Of a DNA stretch of 64,000 nt, positions 56,648 to 64,000 are shown in pieces. The notes beneath the pieces were generated by a model that did not search any database, was not told the DNA's origin, and was given only the letters and a program-made list of their open reading frames with translations. The translations under genes were made by a program, and so were the position numbers. Location of the stretch: NCBI RefSeq assembly GCF_002075345.1, contig NZ_NAEW01000006.1, positions 279,792 to 343,791 on the forward strand. Reading direction: 5' to 3'. The first letter of the stretch is position 1. Every line of letters starts with the position of its first letter. The stretch is from Citrobacter braakii (lineage in GTDB: Bacteria; Pseudomonadota; Gammaproteobacteria; Enterobacterales; Enterobacteriaceae).

Positions 56648-57112
56648 TTATCTGTCTGTCGTCTTGTCCTTCCATTTTGGCCGGTTGCTACCCGAAAAGG
56701 ATTTCACCAGCGACCAGTATTCCACGGGGAATCGTTTTACCAGTTCCCCGTTGAGACGGACATCGATAGTCCGGTACTGCCCGTTGTTCATGGTCCCCTG
56801 ACTGAAGTAAGCATTGCTGCTGCAGGTCCCCGTGTCGTACTGGTTCCAGGCTTTTTCGGGTTTGCCCACTACGTAAAAATCCCCCAGGGCGCAGCCGTTA
56901 GTGGATTTACGATTAACGATGGCCACCCTGTTCGTTGCCGCCAACACAATGGTGCAGGAGCTTTGTTTTCCACCACAGACATCCCATAACACCCGACCAC
57001 CAGGGTCCTTAAACGACCAGATGGTATTCGCCGGAATATCGGCTCGTTCCCGGGCTGCGGTACTGAGACTGACGCTGAAGACCAGCGCAAAAACTGCAAA
57101 CCTCATTTTCAT
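56648..57112 (-). CDS. Exported protein with four or more cysteines, unknown
   Basis: 154 residues. Signal peptide MKMRFAVFALVFSVSLSTAARE with ATG at 57112. Cysteine-bearing segments are WDVCGGKQSSCTIVLA and NGCALGDFY, TGTCSSNAYF, so two disulfides are likely after export. The strand-rich mature domain and the neighbouring exported protein suggest a surface or periplasmic function, for example inhibition of competitors or phages; nothing proves it. Upstream is a dense palindrome cluster. Confidence 0.65.
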   Translation of the reverse strand: MKMRFAVFALVFSVSLSTAARERADIPANTIWSFKDPGGRVLWDVCGGKQSSCTIVLAATNRVAIVNRKSTNGCALGDFYVVGKPEKAWNQYDTGTCSSNAYFSQGTMNNGQYRTIDVRLNGELVKRFPVEYWSLVKSFSGSNRPKWKDKTTDR

Positions 57113-57201
57113 TTTTCATTCCTTAGCCATTTCAGAAAATCCGGAGCCAGCGCCCGCAACGGCGTACCTGGCGCACTGCAGACTGAGCAGATGCCTTTAG
57201 A

Positions 57202-57245
57202 TATCGATCGATAATAACGATCGATAAAATAGTTATCGATCGTTA
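57202..57245. promoter_or_regulatory. ATCGATCG palindrome cluster with three Dam sites
   Basis: TATCGATCGATA (57202-57213) is itself a palindrome. TAACGATCGATAA (57215-57227) is a perfect inverted copy of TTATCGATCGTTA (57233-57245) with a five-base centre. Each unit contains a GATC (57206, 57219, 57238). It lies 90-133 bases before the exported-protein gene and looks like a multi-dimer operator. Confidence 0.7.
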
Positions 57246-57421
57246 CATTCTATTAATAAGGGCAAGGGTTGTCATCCCTTTCGGGGAAAATGTGTGACAG
57301 AACAGGGACTCAGGTATCCGGTGCCACGAAGCGGGAGTAACGGGGTGTTCTGATTAAAAGAAGTGGGTCTGTGAATGAGGCTCATGCCCACGGATGACAG
57401 GGGGGAGTATAAAGTCTGGTT

Positions 57422-58297
57422 TCAGAAGAAAATCCAGTCCCAGACGGCACGGGCGACGGACACCACCACATCACGCACGGTGCGAATCACCGTTTTCAGC
57501 GATGCAGGCAGGAACGACGATGACTCAGCCGTATCAAAAACCCGGCTCACAGCTTCACCGAAACTGTCACGGGCCTGCGACTTTACCGGCTCTGTGCAGA
57601 GTCTCCCTTGCAGTTGTGTCACCACCGGGCTGGTGGCGCGGTCAGGCAGACAACACATCATGTTTGCCACCATATCCTCAATGCCCCATCCAGTGCTGGC
57701 GGACACCACACAGACCGGATGATGCGGTTTAAACATTGCCATAATCGCAGCCTGCTTCGCTTTAAGATTTACCTGTTGTTGTGGCGAGGGCGTGCCGATC
57801 GCGCTATCCCATTCATGACAGGGTTCGATTTTGTCGGCCTGGTTAACCACAAACAGTACCTTTTGCCTGTAAGGTTGCACCACGCCGTGCCAGAACTGCT
57901 CGTCCACGGTCAGTGCCCGATCATCAGCCTTAATGACCCACAGCACCAGGTCCAGCTCCGGCAGCATACGACGGTACAGGGCCCGGTACTCATGATCCCG
58001 CCGCCCGTTTTCACCTACACCCGGTAAATCGACAATTACCAGACTGTGACGCCCGCTACGTAACCGGAAGCGCAGTACGTCGCGAGTACACGCGTTCACG
58101 TCACTCACCGGCGACACCTCGCCCCGGAATAATTTGTTGCAAAGAGAGGATTTACCAGCACCACTTTTGCCCATAATGCCAATCACCGGCTCGTAGTGGG
58201 TCAGGTTCTGGATACGTTCAAGAATAAGCTGGCGAAGCGTGTGCGGAAGCGACGCGAGCGGTTGCTCAAAGGCCTGCAGGCCATCAGGTTTATTCAT
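57422..58297 (-). CDS. YfjP/YeeP-like GTPase
   Basis: 291 residues. P-loop GIMGKSGAGKSSLCN near residue 40, G3 VDLPGVGENGRR, and NQADK guanine motif. It is in the Era/Der-like group of 50S-related GTPases found in CP4 islands (YfjP, YkfA, YeeP). The C-terminus has a hydrophobic stretch (VRDVVVSVARAVWDWIFF). Its job is unknown. It is first in the leftward island run and is followed by the operator-like palindromes in front of the exported-protein genes. Confidence 0.9.
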   Translation of the reverse strand: MNKPDGLQAFEQPLASLPHTLRQLILERIQNLTHYEPVIGIMGKSGAGKSSLCNKLFRGEVSPVSDVNACTRDVLRFRLRSGRHSLVIVDLPGVGENGRRDHEYRALYRRMLPELDLVLWVIKADDRALTVDEQFWHGVVQPYRQKVLFVVNQADKIEPCHEWDSAIGTPSPQQQVNLKAKQAAIMAMFKPHHPVCVVSASTGWGIEDMVANMMCCLPDRATSPVVTQLQGRLCTEPVKSQARDSFGEAVSRVFDTAESSSFLPASLKTVIRTVRDVVVSVARAVWDWIFF

Positions 58298-58643
58298 ACT
58301 GTAGTCTCAGCGTGAAAAATTAAAAATCCCGCGTTCCAGTCAGGAAGGCGGGGATTCACGGAGATAATATCTATCTGAAATTACTTGGAATTTTAGATTA
58401 ACATGCAAAGAACCTTGCGCAGTCCAGGACTGAACGATGTCCGCTGGCGTGCCATAAGCAGACGTAATGAGCTGCACCCACTACAGTAAGTCATAAATCC
58501 AAGTGTTGAACTCTTGCAATTAACAGCCGATGATAAGAAAAGAATAAAGTTAGATTGCTCAGAACCTTCGCTGTTAAATTTTATGAGCTTTTTGACAGAG
58601 CACGCCTTTCCAAAGCCTGTGTAATGCATTTAGAGGGAGTTTT
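58298..58643. other. Spacer upstream of the Gabija genes
   Basis: About 350 bases between the divergent GTPase gene and gajA. A 78-codon minus-strand frame is open (58393-58629), but it has no ribosome site or family, so I leave it out. The region presumably carries promoters for both directions; a TTGCAA/TTAGAT-type AT-rich stretch precedes gajA. Confidence 0.4.
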
Positions 58644-60428
58644 ATGTATTTATCAAAACTCGGAATCCGCAACTTTAGAAATTTTGAGGCGGCTGATATT
58701 CCCCTAGCAGGTAATGTTGTGTTATTGGGGGAAAATCGTGTCGGTAAAAGTAATCTGCTTTTCGCAATTCGACTGGTTATTGATCCTACTCTGCCTGATT
58801 CAGCCAGGCAGCTTAAGCTGTCAGATTTCTGGGATGGCTGCGACCTTGAATCAAACCCTCAAATTGAGGTGCACCTTGAATTCGCCGATTTCGACAGTGA
58901 CCCTTCCCTCTCAGCTCTGTTGACCGATTTTCGCATCGCAGAGGATCCTACCGTAGCAAGGTTGAGCTACATTTTTCGTAAAAAGGAAGAAGTCGATGGG
59001 GCTCCACGTTCGGGTGAGGACTGTGAGTTTATTGTTTTTGGCGGAGGTCAGGAATCGCGAGCCATTCCAGGACGCGTCAGGCGGCGGATCTCCATTGATA
59101 TGCTGGACGCGTTACGCGATGCAGAAGCACAACTTGCTTCCTGGCGAAACTCTCCGCTACGCCCCTTATTGGAAGATGCATTCTCTTCACTGAGCCGAGC
59201 CGATTTGGATCGCGTAGCAACTGAGCTTCAGGCAGCAACGGAAACCATGGAGAAGTTCCCATCAATTAAGGATCTCGAAGATTCTCTTCGTGGTGGCATT
59301 CTTGACCTGGCTGGAACTGCTCACGATTTAGATGCCCGCCTCCGTTTTGCGCCTGCTGACCCTCTCAGATTAATGCGTTCTATCTCTATGTTCATTGATG
59401 ATGGAAAGAGAGGCATTATTGAAGCGAGCCTAGGTTCTGCGAACGTGGCTCTGATATCACTCAAGCTAGCAGAGTTTGCATGGCGACGTGAAAAGAATGA
59501 ACGTAATTTCTCCCTGCTTTGTATTGAAGAACCCGAAGCACATCTTCACCCACAGCTTCAGCGCGCTGTTTTTGACAAACTCTTCAATAATGCAGACAAA
59601 GATCAGTCTTTGATTGTAACGAGCCATTCTCCCACTCTGGCAACCATTGCTCCTCTTCGTTCTGTTGTTCGCATTTGCAGGGATCCTGAAGGGCGATCTC
59701 GAGCTTTTTCCCTAGCCGATCTGCCAGTAACCAGTGAAGAACTCGACGACATTGAACGATATTTAACAGCAACCAGATCGGAGCTGCTTTTTGCTAACGG
59801 GGTAATATTTGTTGAAGGCGATGCTGAGGAGGTTTTACTTCCAGGTTTCGCACAGGCCATGGGGATCAATCTCGACCAGCTAGGGATCACGGTATGTAAC
59901 GTAGCGGGAGTTAATTTTGAACCATACGTGAAGCTGGCAGCCAGCCTCGGACTACCTTTTTCCGTCGTAACCGACTGGGACCCACTAGATGGTACGAAAC
60001 AACCGATGGGTAAAACCCGTTCAATTGGTATCTGGCAAGCATATAGTGATGTATCGGAAAAACCGGGAAAATTAACCCCAGAAAATATTAATTGGTTCAA
60101 TAACAGTTCTTATGAAGTCTGTAAGCCTGTATTTGAAAGGATTGGCATTTTTTTAAACGATCAGACATTTGAAGTCGCTGTAGCCAATACGGCAGGCCTC
60201 AAAGAAGCGCTGCTTGATATCCTCGATGAACAGGGATTTGGTGTGTTACGTTCATCAAGGATTGCTTCATGGCGTGCCGGTATAGCTCCAGACCCGACGC
60301 AACTTCTCGCGATGATATCTGACATAGGTAAAGGACGGTTGGCTGCCAAGCTGAAGCAAAAAGCACCTGGGCTTGCGCCGCCGGAGTATATTGCTTCAGC
60401 TATTCAATATGTGGTGTCGAATGTCTGA
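58644..60428 (+). CDS. gajA: Gabija nuclease GajA (OLD-family ATPase-Toprim)
   Basis: 594 residues. The ABC-type ATPase part has Walker A GENRVGKSN (residues 29-37) and Walker B LLCIEEPEAHLHPQLQ with the D-loop and switch TSHSPTL. The C-terminal Toprim nuclease has VIFVEGDAEEVLLPGFA (catalytic Glu near 391) and VVTDWDPLDG (DxD near 443-445). AGGGAG lies before the ATG. It is a class 2 OLD protein followed by a UvrD-like helicase, the defining Gabija pair. GajA nicks DNA when nucleotide levels fall during phage replication; GajB senses DNA ends. Confidence 0.9.
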   Translation: MYLSKLGIRNFRNFEAADIPLAGNVVLLGENRVGKSNLLFAIRLVIDPTLPDSARQLKLSDFWDGCDLESNPQIEVHLEFADFDSDPSLSALLTDFRIAEDPTVARLSYIFRKKEEVDGAPRSGEDCEFIVFGGGQESRAIPGRVRRRISIDMLDALRDAEAQLASWRNSPLRPLLEDAFSSLSRADLDRVATELQAATETMEKFPSIKDLEDSLRGGILDLAGTAHDLDARLRFAPADPLRLMRSISMFIDDGKRGIIEASLGSANVALISLKLAEFAWRREKNERNFSLLCIEEPEAHLHPQLQRAVFDKLFNNADKDQSLIVTSHSPTLATIAPLRSVVRICRDPEGRSRAFSLADLPVTSEELDDIERYLTATRSELLFANGVIFVEGDAEEVLLPGFAQAMGINLDQLGITVCNVAGVNFEPYVKLAASLGLPFSVVTDWDPLDGTKQPMGKTRSIGIWQAYSDVSEKPGKLTPENINWFNNSSYEVCKPVFERIGIFLNDQTFEVAVANTAGLKEALLDILDEQGFGVLRSSRIASWRAGIAPDPTQLLAMISDIGKGRLAAKLKQKAPGLAPPEYIASAIQYVVSNV

Positions 60429-62202
60429 CCGCCGCGCACTTTCAGAGGCTCTGAATGAGCTATTGCCGAACAGAGAACAGTACGCTGCGGCCACATACCC
60501 CGGCCACTGCGTAGTTATTGCTGGGCCAGGCAGCGGGAAAACCAAAACACTTACGACTGCCATGGCACGTGCCCTGATTGAAGAGGTCGCTGACCCCCGA
60601 GGCGTGGCCTGTATTACTTACAACAATGAATGCGCTTCTGAACTTGAAGGACGTCTGGCATGCTTTAAGGTCAGTGGCGATGAGCGGAACTTTATTGGCA
60701 CCGTGCATAGCTTTGCATTAAATCAGGTTTTAATCCCCTACTCACGATGTATACCGGGTTTGCTGCCGGATGATTTTCGTGTGGCGACCAGAGATGAGAG
60801 TCGCGCGGCTGTTGAAGTGGCTTACCAGGCTAGATTCGGTTCTGTCGGAGATCCTCATGCACGGTGGAAATTTGCAGAAGAGAAACGACGCCGGGATGTG
60901 AACCGACTCCTACCGGCTTGGCGGAATAACAATCCGGAGCTGGCAGATTTTATTGAAGGTTATGAGGCAGAACTTCGGCGCTTAGGACTGATTGACTTTG
61001 ATGATATGCCACTCATCGCTTTTCGTATTATTAGCGAGCATGAATGGGTACGTAATGCTATCCGGTCGCGCTATCCTGTTTTGTTTGTAGATGAATATCA
61101 GGATCTTGGGCACGCTCTTCATGAGCTGGTTCTGCTACTGTGCTTTAACGGCGGAATACGATTATTTGCGGTCGGTGATGCAGATCAGTCCATTTACGGA
61201 TTTAATGGTGCAAATCCAGGGCTACTGGATAGTCTTGTTTCACGGGCAGATGTAAGACCGTTCCGTCTTCGCTTCAACTATCGATCTGGCGCGAAAATTA
61301 TCAGGGCATCACTAGGGGCGCTGGGAGAAGACCGCGATTATGTTGGCCCCGATGGTAATCCAGAGGGAGAGTTAGGATTCCATGGGATTAATGGCGATTA
61401 TGACGCACAGGCGCATTTTATCGCTCATGATCTAATTCCTTCGTTGTTTGAAAGAGGGTTTCATCCTGAACGCATCGGGGTTCTTTACCGGGCAGCCTGG
61501 CTTGGCGATAAAGTTGCGGATGAGTTCAAGGCCAGAAATATTGCCATAATACGTGCTGACAGTAATGCTCTCATTAAGCGCAATTCTCGTCTTGCCCGTT
61601 TCATCGAAGCCTGCAGTCAGTGGGTAACTGGGGGATGGAAAGAAGCCTCTCCACTATTTAACCTCTTACTGGGTCAGGCGCTCTTTCTTGTTTATGGCCG
61701 CCGCGCAAGCCGTGCTGAAGAACAATTACTGACCGTACAGCTCATCACTTTTTTACGAAACGGAATTGATAAAGCGGAAAGTGCTCACGAGTGGCTGAGA
61801 CGTTTAAATGATGAGCTCATCACCGGCTGGATGGCTATCTCACAGAACACTCAGCAGGAATGGGATGTCATCTCTGAGTTACTGAAACGAACCGATCCCC
61901 TCAGGGGACTGGATGTGGCTCTGGATATATTCGCTGGGAAAGTAGAAGGAACTGGACGCATCACCCTTAGCACTCTTCATAGTGCAAAAGGCCGAGAATT
62001 TGATGTAGCCATAATGTTTGGGGTAAATAAATATGACTTCCCGAGTAAGCGAGATCTAACTTCAGATAATGCCCTTCGCGAGGCCCGTCGCCTCTTTTAT
62101 GTAGGCGTTACTCGTCCCCGAAAAGAGCTGCACATGGTTTATGAAAAGGGTAAACATTCCCCTTGGATTGCCGAACTGTATCATCGCAGCCAGCAGATAT
62201 AG
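60421..62202 (+). CDS. gajB: Gabija helicase GajB (UvrD-like)
   Basis: 593 residues from the ATG at 60421, which overlaps the gajA stop by eight bases, so it is coupled. SF1A helicase motifs are in order: I IAGPGSGKTKTLT (about 33), Ia ITYNNECASELEGRL, II LFVDEYQDLG, III GDADQSIYGFNGA, IV RLRFNYRSGAKI, V LSTLHSAKGREFDVA and VI LFYVGVTRPRKELHM. Longer than many GajB (about 500), perhaps a different subclass. It is the partner of GajA in the anti-phage complex. Confidence 0.9.
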   Translation: MSDRRALSEALNELLPNREQYAAATYPGHCVVIAGPGSGKTKTLTTAMARALIEEVADPRGVACITYNNECASELEGRLACFKVSGDERNFIGTVHSFALNQVLIPYSRCIPGLLPDDFRVATRDESRAAVEVAYQARFGSVGDPHARWKFAEEKRRRDVNRLLPAWRNNNPELADFIEGYEAELRRLGLIDFDDMPLIAFRIISEHEWVRNAIRSRYPVLFVDEYQDLGHALHELVLLLCFNGGIRLFAVGDADQSIYGFNGANPGLLDSLVSRADVRPFRLRFNYRSGAKIIRASLGALGEDRDYVGPDGNPEGELGFHGINGDYDAQAHFIAHDLIPSLFERGFHPERIGVLYRAAWLGDKVADEFKARNIAIIRADSNALIKRNSRLARFIEACSQWVTGGWKEASPLFNLLLGQALFLVYGRRASRAEEQLLTVQLITFLRNGIDKAESAHEWLRRLNDELITGWMAISQNTQQEWDVISELLKRTDPLRGLDVALDIFAGKVEGTGRITLSTLHSAKGREFDVAIMFGVNKYDFPSKRDLTSDNALREARRLFYVGVTRPRKELHMVYEKGKHSPWIAELYHRSQQI

Positions 62203-62518
62203 AACATTATGCACCTGACCTGCTCCTACTTTATTGATAAACGGCGAAGTTAGCGATACCTCCATCTGGCTGTAAAAGACTATGAATATCTGCTTCTCGC
62301 TCAAAGCTGACCTTAAGCTTTAACAGGTTGTCCGCTTGGTGTCACAGGTAGATGCTCCAATAGCGCCAGGCAACCGCTCAACATGGCCATGGTAATCGTT
62401 TATGAGTAGGAGCTATAAAATAACGAGCTATGAGGGCAGTTGTAAGAGGCCCCCGAATCGACTCAGAATCAATCACTACATTGAGATATCAGACGATAAA
62501 ACCACGGGGGACACAACG
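62203..62518. other. Spacer after gajB
   Basis: 316 bases between the convergent ends of gajB and the 305-residue gene. No gene is supported and no clear terminator with a T run was found. Confidence 0.4.
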
Positions 62519-63436
62519 CTATTTAGCAGATCGCCGATAAGATTTTGATGACTGCCAGGCATGTTTCATCTTCTCAATAAACTCCAGCTTCTCTTCAGGT
62601 TGGACATTCCACACATCTATAGCAGCAATAACCATGTCATAACGCATAGACGTGTTATATGGGCGTAGATAGCCTGCTATTCGTTCTTTTCCTTTGAGAT
62701 AGTCCCAGAGATATACTAACTGAGTTTCATCATCACGTGATATCCAGTCAAAATCTGCCAGAAAAAAATCATATTGCTCAAGCCAGCGCTCATGCAGTTT
62801 TTTGAAATAAGAGATCTTATCTCCAAGTGAGCATGGAGCTTCATCAATGTACCTCATGACACCATTGATGAGTTCACGCTCAGTTACCGGAGTTGGGTTG
62901 TACAAATCGGTACTTGCTCCCGCGTTCAGATAAAACCGGGAGAAAACACGTTTCGTTTTTTTCGAAGCAATAACCTGTGGATTTTTTATCAGGTCCCAAT
63001 CAATACCGTCCAGGTCGATATTCAAATTAGCGAAATCAAGATTTGTGAAGATATTATCGTCCAGTAAAAGAGAATTAAAACCACCTGAACAATCAAAGCC
63101 ATCCCCCAAACCACCTAGTGCCAACCCTGCAGGTAATACTGGATATTCAAAAATATAATGGTGAGCAAACCACAATGCTCTTGGTGTACCTTTGAAACAA
63201 TCAAAATAATCTTTATCAATCAGTAGCAACTCAGCCCATTTTTTAAGAGTTTTCCGGCCAGCTTTGATCCTGTCCTGATCGCCCAGGAAATGCCGTTCAA
63301 GGATCCCAGAGATTAAATGTCGAAACTGATCCGGCGAATCATAAGTACTCCACTGCAAGGAGTAATCAGTGTTGGAAAGCGCACCAAGCATTTTTAAATA
63401 CATGATCTCGTAACGGATCATATCGTAATGCAACAT
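62519..63436 (-). CDS. Unrecognised 305-residue protein next to Gabija
   Basis: No signal peptide or membrane helix. The sequence is rich in aromatic and acidic residues (LWFAHHYIFEYPVLPAGLAL, FTNLDFANLNIDLDGIDWDL, FFLADFDWISRDDETQLVYLWDYLKG). The start ATG at 63436 has GGGAAGAG before it. I do not recognise any domain. It is convergent with gajAB and lies between the defence genes and an insertion sequence, so a role in defence or in element stability is possible but unproven. Codon and base use is AT-rich like gajAB. Confidence 0.7.
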   Translation of the reverse strand: MLHYDMIRYEIMYLKMLGALSNTDYSLQWSTYDSPDQFRHLISGILERHFLGDQDRIKAGRKTLKKWAELLLIDKDYFDCFKGTPRALWFAHHYIFEYPVLPAGLALGGLGDGFDCSGGFNSLLLDDNIFTNLDFANLNIDLDGIDWDLIKNPQVIASKKTKRVFSRFYLNAGASTDLYNPTPVTERELINGVMRYIDEAPCSLGDKISYFKKLHERWLEQYDFFLADFDWISRDDETQLVYLWDYLKGKERIAGYLRPYNTSMRYDMVIAAIDVWNVQPEEKLEFIEKMKHAWQSSKSYRRSAK

Positions 63437-63873
63437 CGTCTCTTCCCTCTGCGTCTGACTCCCAAAAACAGATTAGCATGAGTAGCTTTTTGTGTGGTGG
63501 AGTCGAGTCACAAACCTGCAGAATGACTGATTTTTTACTAATATCCTACTGATTTTGTTGTGATAATACTCTGACTTATGACTGCATTCTTCCTGTAGTT
63601 TTTACTCTACTATCCTCCTCTGTTCACCTCATTAGAATCCTCAAACAGCTGATATGAACATTTGGGTTTTTAGTATAATTAAGGGGCACTCCCTGTTTCT
63701 ATACCACCCTGTTCACAGCGCCTTCCCCCAACAAGCAACCCTGCCTGTATTCCCCAGGATACATAGTTCCCTGTATCTGCCGTATCCCTGCTTCTCTTAA
63801 AAATTACATCTTATCCCAATCCTTTGTACTCCACCTGACAAAGGATAAATCAATGCACACACCTTACCCTTTT
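63437..63873. other. Gene-free AT-rich stretch before the insertion sequence
   Basis: About 440 bases with no supported frame. It holds scattered T-rich tracts but no clear repeat or promoter that I can assign. Confidence 0.4.

Positions 63874-64000
<127 letters not shown>

Noticed and set aside
58393..58629. 78-codon frame between the GTPase and gajA
   Set aside because: No ribosome site or family; this is more likely promoter DNA of the Gabija operon.

Overview
The window is chromosomal DNA of a gamma-proteobacterium of the Enterobacteriaceae, most probably the Citrobacter freundii complex. Two things point there. About 48 kb follows, gene for gene, the E. coli 'minute 98-99' order (yjjB-dnaT-dnaC-yjjA-opgB-lgo-tsr-btsT-yjiX-yjiA-yjiS-yjiR-rpn-mdtM-yjiN-yjiJ-uxuR-uxuB-uxuA-gntP). 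A tyrosine phenol-lyase gene with its transporter also sits at the right end of that block, and this enzyme is the textbook C. freundii trait. Species assignment is from remembered protein sequence, not from a search.

Layout. 1-4.6 kb: end of yjjB, the primosome genes dnaT-dnaC, yjjA and opgB (osmoregulated periplasmic glucan modification). 4.6-11.3 kb: a sugar-acid locus in which the L-galactonate dehydrogenase/regulator pair lgoD-lgoR is joined by a UxaB-like tagaturonate reductase and a three-part TRAP transporter. 11.3-19.3 kb: tsr with a FliA-type promoter, a small PD-(D/E)XK-like protein, the pyruvate transporter btsT with yjiX-yjiA, and a large orphan lipoprotein lying where E. coli carries its hsd/mcr/symE/mrr immigration control region. 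19.3-31.7 kb: yjiS, MocR-type yjiR, an internally deleted Rpn nuclease gene, an AraC/LysE pair, mdtM behind a leader-peptide/hairpin region, a beta-lyase/symporter/LysR islet, yjiN, yjiJ and a small membrane protein. 31.7-42.1 kb: a general porin, a ribbon-helix-helix protein, the hexuronate genes uxuR, uxuBA, divergent gntP, and the lactate utilisation operon lutABC. 42.1-48.8 kb: a lactate permease, then tpl, a tyrosine permease-like gene and a second pdxY-type pyridoxal kinase, which together make a tyrosine catabolism unit that can renew its own PLP.

From about 49 kb the character changes to an accessory and defence region: symE; a small Hcp-linked operon whose hcp start is frameshifted; an HNH endonuclease resembling phosphorothioate-DNA restriction enzymes; an Mrr-type endonuclease with an N-terminal EVE-like region; a CP4-44/CP4-57-like block (CbtA/CbeA toxin-antitoxin, RadC-like protein, ArdB/KlcA anti-restriction, DUF932, two exported proteins, a YfjP/YeeP GTPase); a two-gene Gabija system (GajA OLD nuclease plus GajB UvrD-like helicase); an unrecognised 305-residue protein; and the end of an IS21-family element at the right edge.

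Most metabolic blocks are built the same way: divergent transporter and enzyme genes share one operator region (uxuA/gntP, lutA/lactate permease, lgoD/lgoR). No tRNA, rRNA or CRISPR array was seen. All start-codon choices that differ from the longest open frame are explained in the entries.
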